A stretch of DNA of 64,000 bases from Bugula neritina (Eukaryota > Bryozoa > Gymnolaemata > Cheilostomatida > Bugulidae), in assembly GCA_964035545.1 (NCBI GenBank), contig OZ037765.1, positions 10,348,698-10,412,697 on the forward strand. Direction: 5' to 3'. The notes below the pieces were generated by a model. The model had not been told where the DNA came from. It saw only the letters and a program-made list of their open reading frames with translations, and did not search any database. This document shows positions 40,091-52,830 of the stretch, piece by piece. Each line of letters opens with the position of its first letter. Within the stretch, counting starts at the first letter, position 1. Position numbers and translations under genes: made by a program.

Positions 40091-41533
40091 ATCAGTTTTT
40101 CTGAAAGAGTTGACATATCGGAAGTAAGAAAAAATCATCAGGTATTGGCTTATAGATTAATCTTTATATTGAGTATTATAAAATTTACAAGCACTGCATG
40201 TATATAGAGTACATTGTAGGCTTACTGTATAGACATATAGTGTTTGGTATATTAGAACTGACAAGTTGTATATATATTTAAAATAGTTTTCGGTGTTCTT
40301 TAGCGTTTTGCTGTCAACTGCAGTTTAAAGAAACTGTTATACATCTACACTGTAGCCAACAGTAAAATGAGCAATTATTTTGGAGCCACATTGGACAGAT
40401 TTTCCGCATATGAATCCAAATCCGACAAAATTCGCTGCTTTAGACATAAACATAAACAAAATAAAAAAGCTTAACTGCTAAAAAGTAAAAATGTGAACTT
40501 GAAACTCAAAAAGTGTGCTCAATAAGTGATTATCAGCTAATTAGATCAGATTCAGCATTTTGATTAAAGGAATCCACCTGAAATTTGCACCCAACATGCA
40601 GCTCATCTTTGGTTCTCTGCATACAGTCAGTGTGAGCCCACCCTTAATATTTTTTACGCATGACTACAGAAAACAGCTGCTACTGTTATAGGTTTGGTAA
40701 ATGGTGACAATTGGAAGGAATTGAGAAGACAAGCATTAATTGTTCTCAAAGATCACGGGATGGGAAAAACAAGTATTGAAAGCAAAATTTTAGAAGAGAC
40801 AGGTGTGTATTGAAGTATTAATTGTATTAGTTAAATTTTATAATTATGTGTTTAGAAATTGAAGTTCGATAACTGATCTCCGAATAATCTAAAATATTAA
40901 TTCTATGTTTGAGGCAAAAAGTAAAAAAAATTGTGTGTAGCCAGTAGCTCTTATTTCAAAAGGCATCTTTCCTTGTTATATTCAATTACGAAATTATATT
41001 CTAATAACTAAACATTACTGCAGTGTTGAGTTTACCTAGTGGCCCCTGTGGTGTAATAGTAATGCACCTGCTTGCAAGCCGGAGATCTCGGTTCGAATCC
41101 CAGAGGGGGGGGCCCAAAAGTTTCATAATGAAATTACATCAAAATATAACTATTTGAATATAATATCATTGATTTTTCTAAAAATGTTTGCATATAGTAA
41201 TGATTGTTCAGCAGTTCAACCCTTTTGGTCTATAGCAGACATATAATTATGTTGTTCTAGAATCTAGCCTCTAGTCTACTAGGTCATGCTGCAGCAGAAT
41301 TACATAGTTGCGCCTATCTCACTGAAAATTCAATCATAACAGACAGAAATTATTTTGAAGACCATTGTTAGTAAAAATTTATGTCAATTTATTGAAGTAT
41401 TCTTAGCTGATTTTTAGTAGAGGTCTTTCATAGTAGAGTACCCGTGGAAGAAAATAAGGCCGCTGAAGAAGGCGTTAATATATTCACAAATTCATCGAAA
41501 CCTTTCAAGTCTATACTTGAAAGAAGAAAATAA
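40091..41533 (+). pseudogene. Decayed cytochrome P450 copy (parts of exons 2, 3 and 8)
   Basis: Three relics collinear with P450 A. 40091-40142 is the end of exon 2 (TTTTTCTGAAAGAGTTGACA). 40692-40802 is exon 3, still open and 111 bp, with NWKELRRQALIVLKDHGMGK unchanged. About 41444-41533 is the end of exon 8 up to its stop. Intron sequence after exons 2 and 3 also matches copy A, interrupted by about 230 bp of unrelated DNA at 40440-40670. Exons 1 and 4-7 and the haem loop are gone, so no enzyme is possible. Its promoter is probably the orphan block at 31978-32212, 8 kb upstream. Confidence 0.9.
41043..41115 (+). other. tRNA-like sequence, probably a tRNA pseudogene
   Basis: GGCCCCTGTGGTGTAATAGT, then CTGCTTGCAAGCC and box B GGTTCGAATCCC, followed by a run of eight G. 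The TCG arm is good, but the anticodon stem and acceptor stem do not pair properly. Related to 20503-20577. Confidence 0.5.
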
Positions 41534-41689
41534 TTGCAGCCTATCAAGCTTTATAAAACACTTGGATTATTTAATAGATGGGTTTCAAAAATATATTATC
41601 AAGTACAATTGATAACTTCATTAGAAAATTAAGAGAAAACTAGTGAGGTCCCCTCAAGTTGAACTTGCCTATGAAACTAATGCTCTACT

Positions 41690-42850
41690 TCGTGGCATAT
41701 AATCTATGTTTTATAGTCTATATCTTTCACATACACATTATAGAATATTACATATCCACATCATGCTCAAAGGTAAATAGTAGGCTTCAGCTGATTATTT
41801 GGCTCCAAGGTATAAAACCTGCATAGACCAAGTGTAAAATGAACTACAAACAAATATAACACTGATATCACGGCCTTGAACTTTGAACAGGCTGAATTTA
41901 GAACTTTTACCATGCAGTCATAAACGTTACCCTGAACGGATATCACAGATAAACAGCATTGCATGGCAATATAATAACTGAGCGTGCAGTGAAAGTTGTT
42001 GCTAAAAAAATTTTTCTACAGTGAACCTATTAGTTGCTCAGAATATCCTGGTATGCAAAACTGATTATATAATTGCTATTTAAATGATATAATATAAGTT
42101 AACCATTAAGATCTAGAGATTTAACACTTCAACATAATATTGTAAAAGGTCAAGCTCATCTTCCCAAAAATATTTAAACTGGTGATATATATTGGCCAAT
42201 CAAACTAAACTATTTCCCACTATTTGTATTATACATCAGTTTTAGTCATTTTCTGTTAGTTATACTCAACGCCTTTTATGCGTCAAGAAAACATGTTGAC
42301 ATATGGTATATTCAACAGGGGTGAGAAATCTTTTAACCAAGTCAGTTTCTATATATAGTACTTATTTTTTAAAAATTGCTATTCCTGATTTTAAGCCAGT
42401 ACTATATTACTAATATACTAGTTCACTATTGTATAGGGATTTATTTGCATATACTGTTGTATATACTAGTCATACATTCACTCACTACATTGCATAGCCC
42501 GGACTAAATGTTGACACAAAGCATTTATAAAGAAGATAACAATGTAGCCGGCAAAGAAGTGGAGCATTTTTTCTAGCCAGACCTATATAATGACCTTTCA
42601 TAGATATGGAAGCAAGTCATTGGTGCGCATCTAATCTGTCCTCGTGATATCTAGTCATATCGGACTGACGAGGAAGATTATATTATTTCAACTGTAATCT
42701 CGCTCATTGACAAGTTGTAGCTGTAACTAAGGCTACTAAATGTTGCGTGAAAAGTGAGGCTAATGACAACCCACCCTTTACCTCTTTGATATAGCCTAAG
42801 TAGTTTATTCAAGCTAGACCTCATTGAACTGCCTAGTCTTCATTGTATAC
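41690..42850. other. Intergenic upstream of P450 B
   Basis: AT-rich sequence between the decayed P450 and the P450 B promoter. No gene, tandem repeat or mobile element could be supported. Confidence 0.45.
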
Positions 42851-42873
42851 AGCTAGTACGATAGTCTAGTTGA

Positions 42874-42881
42874 TATAAATA
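42874..42881 (+). promoter_or_regulatory. TATA box of P450 B
   Basis: TATAAATA, 152 bp upstream of the ATG at 43034. The same octamer precedes P450 A and the orphan promoter, but the surrounding sequence is not otherwise alike, so copy B has its own promoter. Confidence 0.55.
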
Positions 42882-43033
42882 GTTGCAAGGAGTTAGTCTA
42901 CACTTTTTATTGTGGTCAGCTGTATTCGTTACTCAAGTAACTCTCATGTGATTTAGTAGTCCCTGAGCTGTAGAAATCAAATACAATCGAACTACTTACA
43001 GTCTCACTGTACCACTTGTAGTAGGATTTGAAT

Positions 43034-46000
43034 ATGGCAGTCTTAGAAGATATGTGGGAAAATACTGGAACCACTGCATTAACTGTTGTATTGGGCTTGA
43101 TTACTTGTTTGTATCTCTTCTGGCCAAAGATATTGGAGAAAAGAAAATATCCACCCGGACCAATTCCTTTACCTTTTATTGGAAACAGTTATGCTAGATT
43201 CAGCAGTGCTAGATCCCGGTACAAATATGGTAAGTTTAGCTATTAATCTTAATCACCGCTTTAACATTGAAAGAAAATATGTGTACTTTGCAGATTAAAG
43301 AAACAGTTCTTTCTAAAAAAAGACGTGTGTAGTTTGGGTGGTTTTTGAAAAGCTGAAATAGATTGTAGCATTTCTTATGCGCATACTTGCAGCTTGTAAG
43401 GGTGCTTTCCTGTGAAATCATATAAATACAACATTATTTTCCTTCTAATAGGAAGGGGCTATTGAAGGTATAATAAATGATAATAAAAGTATGAGGATGT
43501 GGAAAGTTAATGTAGAGCATAAGCAAGATCTGTGCTAAACATATAAAATGTAGAGTTAAGCAGGCTACAACTATAGTTTATATTTATCTTCTATAATTTT
43601 CATTCATTGTTTACATTTAGGGTAATGAAAAGTGTCCTTATACTGCATTTCTATTGTGCCATATTGAAAAATGTGAGAAAAAGCATTTTTTGCAAAAATT
43701 CCACAATAGCTGTATAGTATATAAAGTGGATAATATTGTAGTGCATTGACATTAATCAATGTATCGTGTAACTTTAATTACCGATTGAATACTATTAAAA
43801 GTTGTCTTCCACAGTTGAACGCCTTAAGATTCACTTATTTCAAAAATGTACAATTAAATAAAATATTACATCATATACTTGATAATTGAGTGGGAACACA
43901 TTTTGAAGATTCGACATTAAAGATTTCATCAACACAACTTTGTGAAGACAACTCTCAGCTTAGACCACTATTTATAGTTTACTTCCGATCTAAAACTCTG
44001 CTTGATGGAGTTGTCATCCTACAACATTATAAGCAGTTTAAGGACAATGTAACATTCATGGGGTATGAAAATTCACGTGAAAATAATAGCAATTAGCAAT
44101 TATTTTTAGCTTGTATTAATTTTTTGTCAGCTTTAATTGTTCTGAGAAAATCCTATTTTAGATTCGAATTCTTAGAAATCTCTAGAACTTACCTTAATTA
44201 TTGGGATAGGAATCGTAGAGTTATCCCCTTACCTCGAACACCTGTTGTGATATTGCTATGGAGTACCAAAAGATATACATGGAATGCTTTGCTTACTTCA
44301 GCAACATGATATATAGTTGCACGTTTGTACTGAAAATGTCAAATACTAGCAATATCCACAACACAAAACTGAAAAATAGAAATAAAAAATTGCTGTCATT
44401 TCAGCAGCCACCTAATATCTTTGGTATTTCCAATGCTGACTCACCACTATCTATTACTCATGCCAAAGTTATGCCATTTAGATGCAATAACAAGGGGGAG
44501 GGGGATAGTAATTGCTTACTTTCTTTAATCTTCTTAATCAATTTTGTATGGGGGTTGCTGTGAAATACTTCTAACTAGAACATAACTTATCTTGCTATAT
44601 TTCTCATTTACAACAGTGGATTTTCTCAATTTCTTTACCTTCATTATGCAGTCTGATGAAAATTACTTCAGATTAAGAAGATGACTCCATGGTAAGAGCT
44701 TGGCACAATATTACAGGTTATATATGTATTATTTGTAGATAACTGGAAATCAAAATATGGAAATATAGTTTCATATGTGATGTTTGGACAGTGGACAGTA
44801 GAGCTGTTTGGTTATGATACTATCTATGAAGCCTTTGTTACCAATTGGGAGAATTTCTCATCCAGAAGTACCGTCCTCGCCAGAAAACCAGCAGGTAAAT
44901 CGTTTTATTTTTAATAGTAAAATTACTTTTGTTTGTCGAAAATGCAAGTTATGTCAGAAGTCCTGCTGTATTTTTTGGAAAAGCTAAGAATGTGTTTTTA
45001 TATATTATAATGTTTATAACATTGTTAAAGGATGTGGGTGTGGCACAGTTGCTATTATATTGGCATCACCAAGAACCTTGTTGGCCTTCAGTCCGTGATA
45101 GAGGGCCAGATGTGCCCCGCCTAAAACATTACTTTAATGATTAAACCATGTCTGCTCCTTTGTAGTAACGAACTGTTGTACTGAGTATAATATAATAGTT
45201 TGGCAGAGGAAAATGTAGAGCTCACAACCTCTACAATTGTTATATATTTTGCACACAGGCTTGATATTTGGAGATAATTGGAAAGAACTGAGAAGACAAG
45301 CCTTAATAACCCTCAAGGATCATGGGATGGGAAAATCAGGAATTGAGGACAAAATTGTGGAAGAAACTGGTATGTTTTACACTATAGCCAATAGATAATA
45401 CTGACATAATTCGTGGATGATTATGCATGTTTCACTAATTAAAATTCATCTCTTTTAGAATATTTGCTTCAAAGACTTTCGAGTCTGCAGGGAGTGCAAG
45501 ACAGTCAGGCTTTTAAACTCATAATGAGTGGTGCGGTTTCAAATGTTATAAACCAAACTATCTTTGGCCGTAGACTTGATTATGATAATCCAAACTTAGA
45601 GGGAATTCAACAGTTTGAAGGATTCATTACAGCTGCTGCTAGATCGATGGTCTTACCTTTTTATCAGGTAAGTATATAGAACATGATACATGGCTTGCAG
45701 TATTGTAGTTTATAAACTGTTTTGCCAATTGTCTTACAACTTAACTAACAAATCTTCAAAGCCTTATTGACTATGGGTAACCCGCAGAAGCAATTCAACT
45801 AATTGAGAACCAAGCTTTTGCTGCTCCTATCACTATTTTTACTAACTTTACTATAAGTAATTTACCCCAAAAATTGTGCTCTTTATATAGTATTGGCCAT
45901 GGGACCCTCTAAATCTGAAGCAACTCAGTAAGTATTTTGAAACAGCTCAAACTTTCTTCAAATCAGAAATTGAGCAGCACAAGAAATCTTTAGATATCAA

Positions 46001-49000
46001 TGAACCAAGAGATTATATTGACTCTTTCCTTGCTGAAGGAATCAAAACTGGAAATTCTGTCTTTCAAAATGAGGGTAAGTTTTAGCCATCAAGCTAATTT
46101 TTGTGTACATGTTGTGATAACACAACAAAAAATGTAATAGCATATGTTATTGTACAAAGTTTGAGATGTTTACCCTGCAGAATGCCTTATACACTATGTT
46201 CCCATTGCTTTTTATTATACGAATGGATTTTTCATTTGTTTGTGAACAGGCCAGTTTAATGAAATTACAATCACAAGTTAAAGTAAACCACAACTGTACA
46301 GATCCATTCGAAGCAATAGGAACACAGTGATAGTAAGGGCAAATTGCAAGATGAACTTCTTAAAATTATTTTTTATTAGAACAGAGTCATAAATTTACAG
46401 CTGAGAGTAGATCTGTGCACAGTTAGCTGTGTACCTAATACGTGTCCTATGTATGTTTTCAGGAGACCTTCAGAGTTCTATCAGTCAACTGTATTTGGCT
46501 GGACACGATACCAGCAGCACTACTTTGACATGGGCTTTCTTGTTTCTAGTCAACTATCCTAAATCTCAAGATATTATATATGAAGAAATCCAAAAGACTG
46601 TTGGTGAGTTGAAGCACACATGTATTTTAATAACTTATAGCAAGACAATATAATACTTTAACTGTTGAGTGAAAAAGCAAATTAAATGATTATAATGGAG
46701 ATATGTGTTATGGTCGACTAACATGATTATTACGTTTAAAGGATTGCTCTATCTTGTCTAATAAATGGCCATTTAGGTCAAACACACACAATATTGTGTT
46801 TTTCTAAGCATGCATTGACAAAAAGCATTTGACCAAAGGTAGAAAAAGTTAGTTGAAGTTGAGGGTGTAGATTGGTAACAGCCAAAACGCCGATTTTGAA
46901 ATGAGCTGGGAACTGTGACGTAACAGCGCCAGCATTCCTGCTGGTCACGTGACTATACAAATGAATTACTATAGAAATATGACTGTGAGATGTGATCTTT
47001 CAGCTCGTAATTTGTATATTTATAGAAGTGCAAATGTGAATTCTCTTAATCTATAGCTTTTTGACATTTTAAATAACATGTATGTAATAACATTAGGCTA
47101 TATTTTGCTTGTAACCATTAGAAAAAAGCATTGCAAAAGCATGCATTCTTTAGGATGAATGCCTGCAATCGATCTAAACTAGGTCAGATTGTGCAATATT
47201 ACGGGCGCACCAAAGTTGACCTATATAGCGCACTGTAACTGCTTGAGCGTTATTGGTTGATATTGTGCTCAGCAACCTTGAATACTAGCGTTATAGTTAG
47301 CACGTGCAGCATAGTTACTGGCGTTCACACGTCACGTATTAGGCTATTCTTTTTCATGGCTGAAAATTTTACCGCCCTCAAAATTGGAATTTTGAAAAGC
47401 TGTTTTCTAGGCACATATCCCTTTGCAAAGTCACAATTGTTTGCATACACATTAAATTATAGTTCATAATTATAATGTGATTGTAATAAACTAAGATTGA
47501 GCAATCCTTTAAGCCTCACAAGAGCTATTTTTAAATTACTTGAAAGATAATTTATTAATTGCTAGTCATTCTGCTAAGCTGTCTTGGTTTCATTTTTATG
47601 TAACACTGAGTTTTTCATTATTTTTAAACTTTGACGGATGGCAGGATTTTTCATAGTAGTATTGCATTTGCAATACTCCTACTGCAGGTATATAATATAT
47701 AAATCTATATTCTGATATTTAAGAAAAATGTAAACTTGTATATTAAAAACCAATGCAGGTAGTCGATCAGTGAGTTGGAAAGATAGAGAAGAAATGCACT
47801 ATACTCAAGGGTTTATACATGAAGTGTTGAGATGTGGTGGAATCGCTGGAAATACTTTGCCACACAAGTGTACAGCTGACACTGTGATTGGTGGACATCT
47901 TATTCCAGAGGGTAGGGTGTTAGCTGTATCTTGATCTATGCAACAACATTGTATGTCTTATAGGATGAGCAGGCGGTTATATGACCAATTTGTTATCTTG
48001 GCAGCAATGCACACTTGCTGCCGACATGCTGTCTTCTCACAGAATCCCCTGTCTAGTTTAATTAATATTTGTTGTGCAGTTTTGTTTCCTATGTTTTAAG
48101 ATACATTTTTACAGTCCCTAAAATTTTATCCTGCAGTATAAAGTTTGAACATTAGTTAGAAAGTTGACATTATTTAATATTTAGTTTCTAATGATGTAAA
48201 AATGCTATGTAATATAAGACGTTTAAATATTTAAAATTGTCTTTAAACCATGTTATAAATTTTGTTTAAAATTTACCGGATTTCTCTCTAAATTTTTTAC
48301 AAATTACACATTGCATGGATTTTATCAAGATGGCAATTTTGTAAATGGTAAAATGAATTTAAACTCTTCCAGGTTAATTTTTCCATTTTGAAAATTAGGC
48401 CAGGGTAGTTTTTTCGTAAACATAAACACTTAGTGAATACATGAGAAAATAAGATTAAAATGCCAAGCAAGCAAGAAAACACTAATAAAGCTTCACGTTA
48501 TTTCAAAGTTTGGCTATTACTGCTACTTTCATCTATATCAGTAAAATAATATCACAATGAAATAATATATCCAATTCAAATTTATACCACATACTTTAAA
48601 AACATCTGCCATTATACTCAGTGGTCAAAGACTAATGTATAACAGATAACTCATGGTGACACAACTCTAACTTATGAGGAGAATCTAATTATCACCATCA
48701 AAGTTAAGACCATGGTGGATATTTTTATTGGAGTACAGTGTTTGAATATTGTTTTTAAATAATAGTTGATATATGTTAGAAACTATTATCAAATAATTTT
48801 GTTATGCTGTAGGTTCAATAGTGCTTGGTAACCTCTACAGTACATTCCATGATGAAAGTGTGTTTCCAGATTCCTATTCCTTTAAACCAGAAAGATATTT
48901 AAATGAAGAAGGAAAGTTTGTTAAACCAACAGGAAAACAGATGTTACCATTTAGCATTGGTAAAAGAGGGTGTTTAGGGGAGGGTTTAGCTCGTACCGAA

Positions 49001-49138
49001 ATATTTATGTTCCTTGTAAGCATTGTGCAGCACTTCCAGGCTAAGAGTGTGGGAGACAATAAGGCAGCTGAAGAAGGTGTTGATATATTCACACATTCGC
49101 CTAAACCTTTCAAGTTTACACTTGAAAGTAGAGAATAA
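43034..49138 (+). CDS. Cytochrome P450, CYP2-like, copy B (8 coding exons, 491 aa)
   Basis: Paralogue of copy A with the same exon plan: 43034-43229, 44739-44894, 45259-45369, 45459-45667, 45891-46074, 46463-46603, 47759-47911 and 48813-49138. All introns are GT-AG and phase is consistent. The start is the ATG at 43034 (MAVLEDMWENTGTT); the first exon is 196 bp as in copy A. It keeps the membrane anchor (ALTVVLGLITCLYLFW), PPGPIPLPFIGN, WKELRR, AGHDTSSTT, EVLR, KPERY and the haem loop FSIGKRGCLG with Cys437. Exon 2 has diverged and is two codons shorter, whereas exon 8 is almost identical to copy A over about 100 residues. The introns hold a degenerate SINE and otherwise unremarkable AT-rich DNA. 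Confidence 0.95.
45025..45165 (-). mobile_element. tRNA-derived SINE, copy 8, degenerate
   Basis: In intron 2 of P450 B. The minus-strand head GGAGCAGACATGGTTTAATC and a CCAACAAGGTTCTTGGTGAT block resemble the family, but the remainder is too diverged to align by eye. Confidence 0.45.
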
Positions 49139-50383
49139 AGAGTAAAATAATAGCTGGCATATGTTTTCTTTACATCATAGAGTTCATCTTCTAAATACTA
49201 TAAATTCAACAAATAATTCTTGGAACTTCTGGAGTTCTCAGGATTTGTGATATTCTGATGACTAGTTTCACAGAGTTATTGATCAAACAATACTCTAAAA
49301 TAATATTGATTCTAAATTCAAAAAAGCTTTAATTTCAAATGCATGCTTATATATGTGTATATTATAATACAGTGTCTGAAATTCCCAGACTTTTCTCTTT
49401 TATATTTATTCCTCAAGTACCCACCAACCTCCCTTCATGAAGATAAGTATAATATAAAATGCAATAAAATGAAATAAGCCAAAATGTGGTGACCCATCAA
49501 CAAAAGAAAAATATAAAACCAACTTATATTATGCTCCCTCACATGGCAACCAAAATTATGCAATTAAAAGTATTGCATCACATGAGGAGATTTTGACTAA
49601 TATTACAATTGACCACCATCCTGTAGCAGTTTTATCGGTCTGCCAAGGACCCAGCAAGCTTATTTAGATGACTGAACTTAACTGATGTCTTAATGGGACA
49701 GGTGAAAGTTGGTATTAATGTAGCTTATTCTAGTTCACCAACTTTACATATCACTAACACTTCAACTCATAAACCAACACCGTGAAGTCTGTAATAAGAG
49801 AAAAATTAGGGTAAGCATTATAATTTTAATACAGTATGATTGAGTAATATGTTTAATGTGAAATATAATATAATATGTAATATAATGTATATAATATAAT
49901 ATAATATGTATATATTATGAAACATAGCAAAGACAAAATGTATTAAAGGCTATTAACTCAGCATATAACATAATTACAGTTAATTACAAAACAAATTACA
50001 AGAGATTACAAAACAATTAATAGAAAAAGATAAAAGAGTATAGCGAAACTCATATTCTTCTTTAACTTGCCTTAGACTGGCTTCTGAATAGTGAATAAAG
50101 TGTAATAATACAGTTATTTCAAACTTATGCATGAATATCATGCGAGCACATCATATTTTAATGGCTAAAAACACTTTACTGACCAGGATTCAGTTTTCTT
50201 GACCAAGCAGGACCACAGTGGGATAATACAGAATAATGTGCACTGTTCCCATTGGCCACCCGAACTACCCCAAATTGGCCCCAACAGGTTCCCAGCTTGT
50301 ACAAACAAACTGCAATTGCCTTGAATAACTGTAGGAATGCTAATGGGGAAAATGTAAACATGAGCTGTAAAGTAACTACGAAA

Positions 50384-52210
50384 CTGTTAGAACCCAGCAA
50401 ATTATTGTGTGGGATTGGCTATCACATCTCTGCATATCACTTATTCAATATATCACCATAAATATTTCTATCTAGCACATGTAGTGTAATCATCTTTCAA
50501 TTAAATATAATTATAATTATATAGTAATGTAAATTTTTATGTTAGTTACTTTTTAACTCAAAATAATTTAAGCCACAACTGCAAAGCCGTGTAGAGCTTT
50601 ACTAAAATTTCTACATAAATTTTATGACAGACATCACAATTGGAGTTCTTATTGGTCATTTACGCATTCGACTCAGTATGGAGGTGTGCTGAAGTTATCC
50701 ACTCTTACATTTAGTGAAATATATTTAGTAAAGCAGTATGCTTGTGTTAATGTAAATTGCATTCATTTGTTTTAGTCATATCATACAGGCTTTACTAGCA
50801 ATTGTGTGAACACTAGGCCTAGGGCCACACGGTGCGTATTTTCGCATGCGAACATTGAAATCACAAGTAGCAAAGGTGTCCACTGTACGTGTTGAGAAAA
50901 CATTCGCACTTGTCGCTCAGCATTCTCAACGCAAGTGCGAATAGTCTCTGTCGTCGTCACCTAATTGGCTGGTAGTTATTCAGCGAGCCCAATTTCTTTA
51001 TTTTAGTGCTACATTCCGGTAAGTTGCGTTTTATTAAAAGCGAGTGCGATTTAAAAATGAAAGCTTTATTTATCACGCTTCACTGACGCTACAGTGGACA
51101 CCTTTGCTACTTGTGGTTTCAATTTTCGCCTGCGAAAATACGCACCGTGTGGCCCTAGGCTTAGTGGTCAGTGAGTGCGGTAGTTCGGAAAGACTCAAGG
51201 GGTTTGGAGTTCGGACAACACTGCATTCAATAACTCCAAATTTTAGGCTGCAGCTAAAGATTTTCTACTTATACCCCGCGGGAGTGTGTTTGGCCAAAGG
51301 TCAAGTTTGATTTTCACCTAAAGCAAAAGACAACTCCAAATTTTACCTTTTGTTAGTACATGGTATAATTATTTTTTCTTAGCTTGAGTTATAACTTATA
51401 ACGTATGCCTTAGGGCCTGTAATGGTATCAAAGTAAAAAAAAGGTCGGCTTCTCAGATACTATAGTTACCATGTATTATCCATGCAAATATTGTACTTTT
51501 TGTATAACATGAGTAATTTACCAGACCATATAAATTATAGTATATTGACAACAATTTTAAGTATTTGCTCTTATTGCTTACTAGTAGGCAGATATGTCTA
51601 GCAGCATGCAGTTATCATAAATCCTTAGTTAGCATTTCTGTGCAAAAAATATTGCATCATACAAGGAAATTTTAACTAGTATTACAATTAACCACCATAC
51701 AGCAAATTATTGTGTGGGTAATTGGCTATGACACATCTACATATTTCTGAATATCACTTATTCAGTATGAGTATCACCATAAATATTTCTATAGTTTGCA
51801 CATTTACACAATTAAATAAATATAATTATGGAAATATGTAAAATACTATGTTGGTTGAATCGCAACTGCAGAGCTATAGAAGACCTGTAAAAGCTATATT
51901 ATATAAAAATTTTCATAACAGACTTTATAATCAACAAATTTGACTCAATTTAAAGGTGTTTTTACACAACTTAGCAGATTAACTTATGTTGTGCTGAAGT
52001 TATCCACTCTTACATTTAGGTAAATATATTGATTAAAGCAGAATGCTTGTCGAATGTGTGAACACCCGTTGACAAAATGCAACAGCGTCGCCATTTTATT
52101 TTTGCTGTTACGGCGTACGGTACGCTAAGTGTGAATAGGGGGTTAATTGGTAAATCATATCATCTGTTTTAGTCATAGCATACAGATTTTACTAACAATT
52201 GTGTGAATAC
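50384..52210 (+). repeat. Local direct duplication (50384-50818 and 51703-52210)
   Basis: Shared in the same order: AGCAAATTATTGTGTGGG, ATATCACTTATTCA, TATCACCATAAATATTTCTA, GTGCTGAAGTTATCCACTCT, GTTTTAGTCATA and CAATTGTGTGAA. The two copies differ by small insertions. The left copy ends at the foldback element; the right copy has an unrelated insertion of about 100 bp near 52048-52145. Confidence 0.8.
50811..51168. mobile_element. Foldback/MITE-like element with ~75-bp inverted repeats
   Basis: Left arm (50811-50886) and right arm (about 51091-51168) are inverted copies: CTAGGGCCACACGGTGCGTA at the left, TACGCACCGTGTGGCCCTAG at the right, continuing inward through CACAAGTAGCAAAGGTGTCC. A second, inner inverted pair (ATTCGCACTTG/CAAGTGCGAAT) lies near 50909-50942. 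There is no coding capacity, and the superfamily is unknown. Confidence 0.9.
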
Positions 52211-52634
52211 TAAGCTACCGTATATATGAGTTTTTTTGAATTTTCAAGAATAGGTAAATTTAAAATATCAATTGAGAGGTAGCATAGTTTATAATATATT
52301 TAGGAGTAAATTCAATTTCATGAAACAAATATAAGTATAATTGTACATGCAATTTAAGTCATAATATATTACTGAGCTAAGTGGTTGAGTCATATGCAGA
52401 GCTTACATACACAGTATAGCAATAGTATCAACATATAAGTTGAAATAAATAGCCGTATATGCAAAGTGCACTAGTAAAATATATTATCATATAGCAGTAC
52501 ACAGAAAAATATAATACCATAATGTAAGGTTTAGACACTGTATGTAGTCAGTTATATATTATGCACGCTATCCATTATAGGTGATGCATCTTTAATACGA
52601 AAAACATAGTACCATACACTATACATGTTCAAGA

Positions 52635-52830
52635 AGCGAAAGTAATGAATATGTTAGAACTGATGAGAAGAAGAAGGCTGCAGTGGTTTGGACATTTATG
52701 CAGAATAGAGAAAGAGGATGATATTAGAAGAGTGCATGAGATGAAAGTTACAGGAAAGAGAAACCCGGGAACGCCCAAAGCATAGATGGCAGGCTACAAT
52801 CAGGACGCTCAGGACCTAGGTGTTGTAGTT
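52635..52830 (+). pseudogene. Relic of a LINE reverse transcriptase C-terminus
   Basis: Plus-strand open stretch reading LMRRRRLQWFGHLCRIEKED and then VTGKRNPGTPK, with a frame break after it. RRRLQWFGH followed by GKR-x-GxPK is the usual end of many LINE ORFs. It belongs to a different LINE from the one at 11-18.5 kb, whose C-terminus reads differently. Confidence 0.8.

Noticed and set aside
51951-52145. Possible piggyBac-type element with TTAA ends
   Set aside because: Comparison with the duplicate at 50384-50818 shows two separate small insertions, not one element bounded by TTAA.
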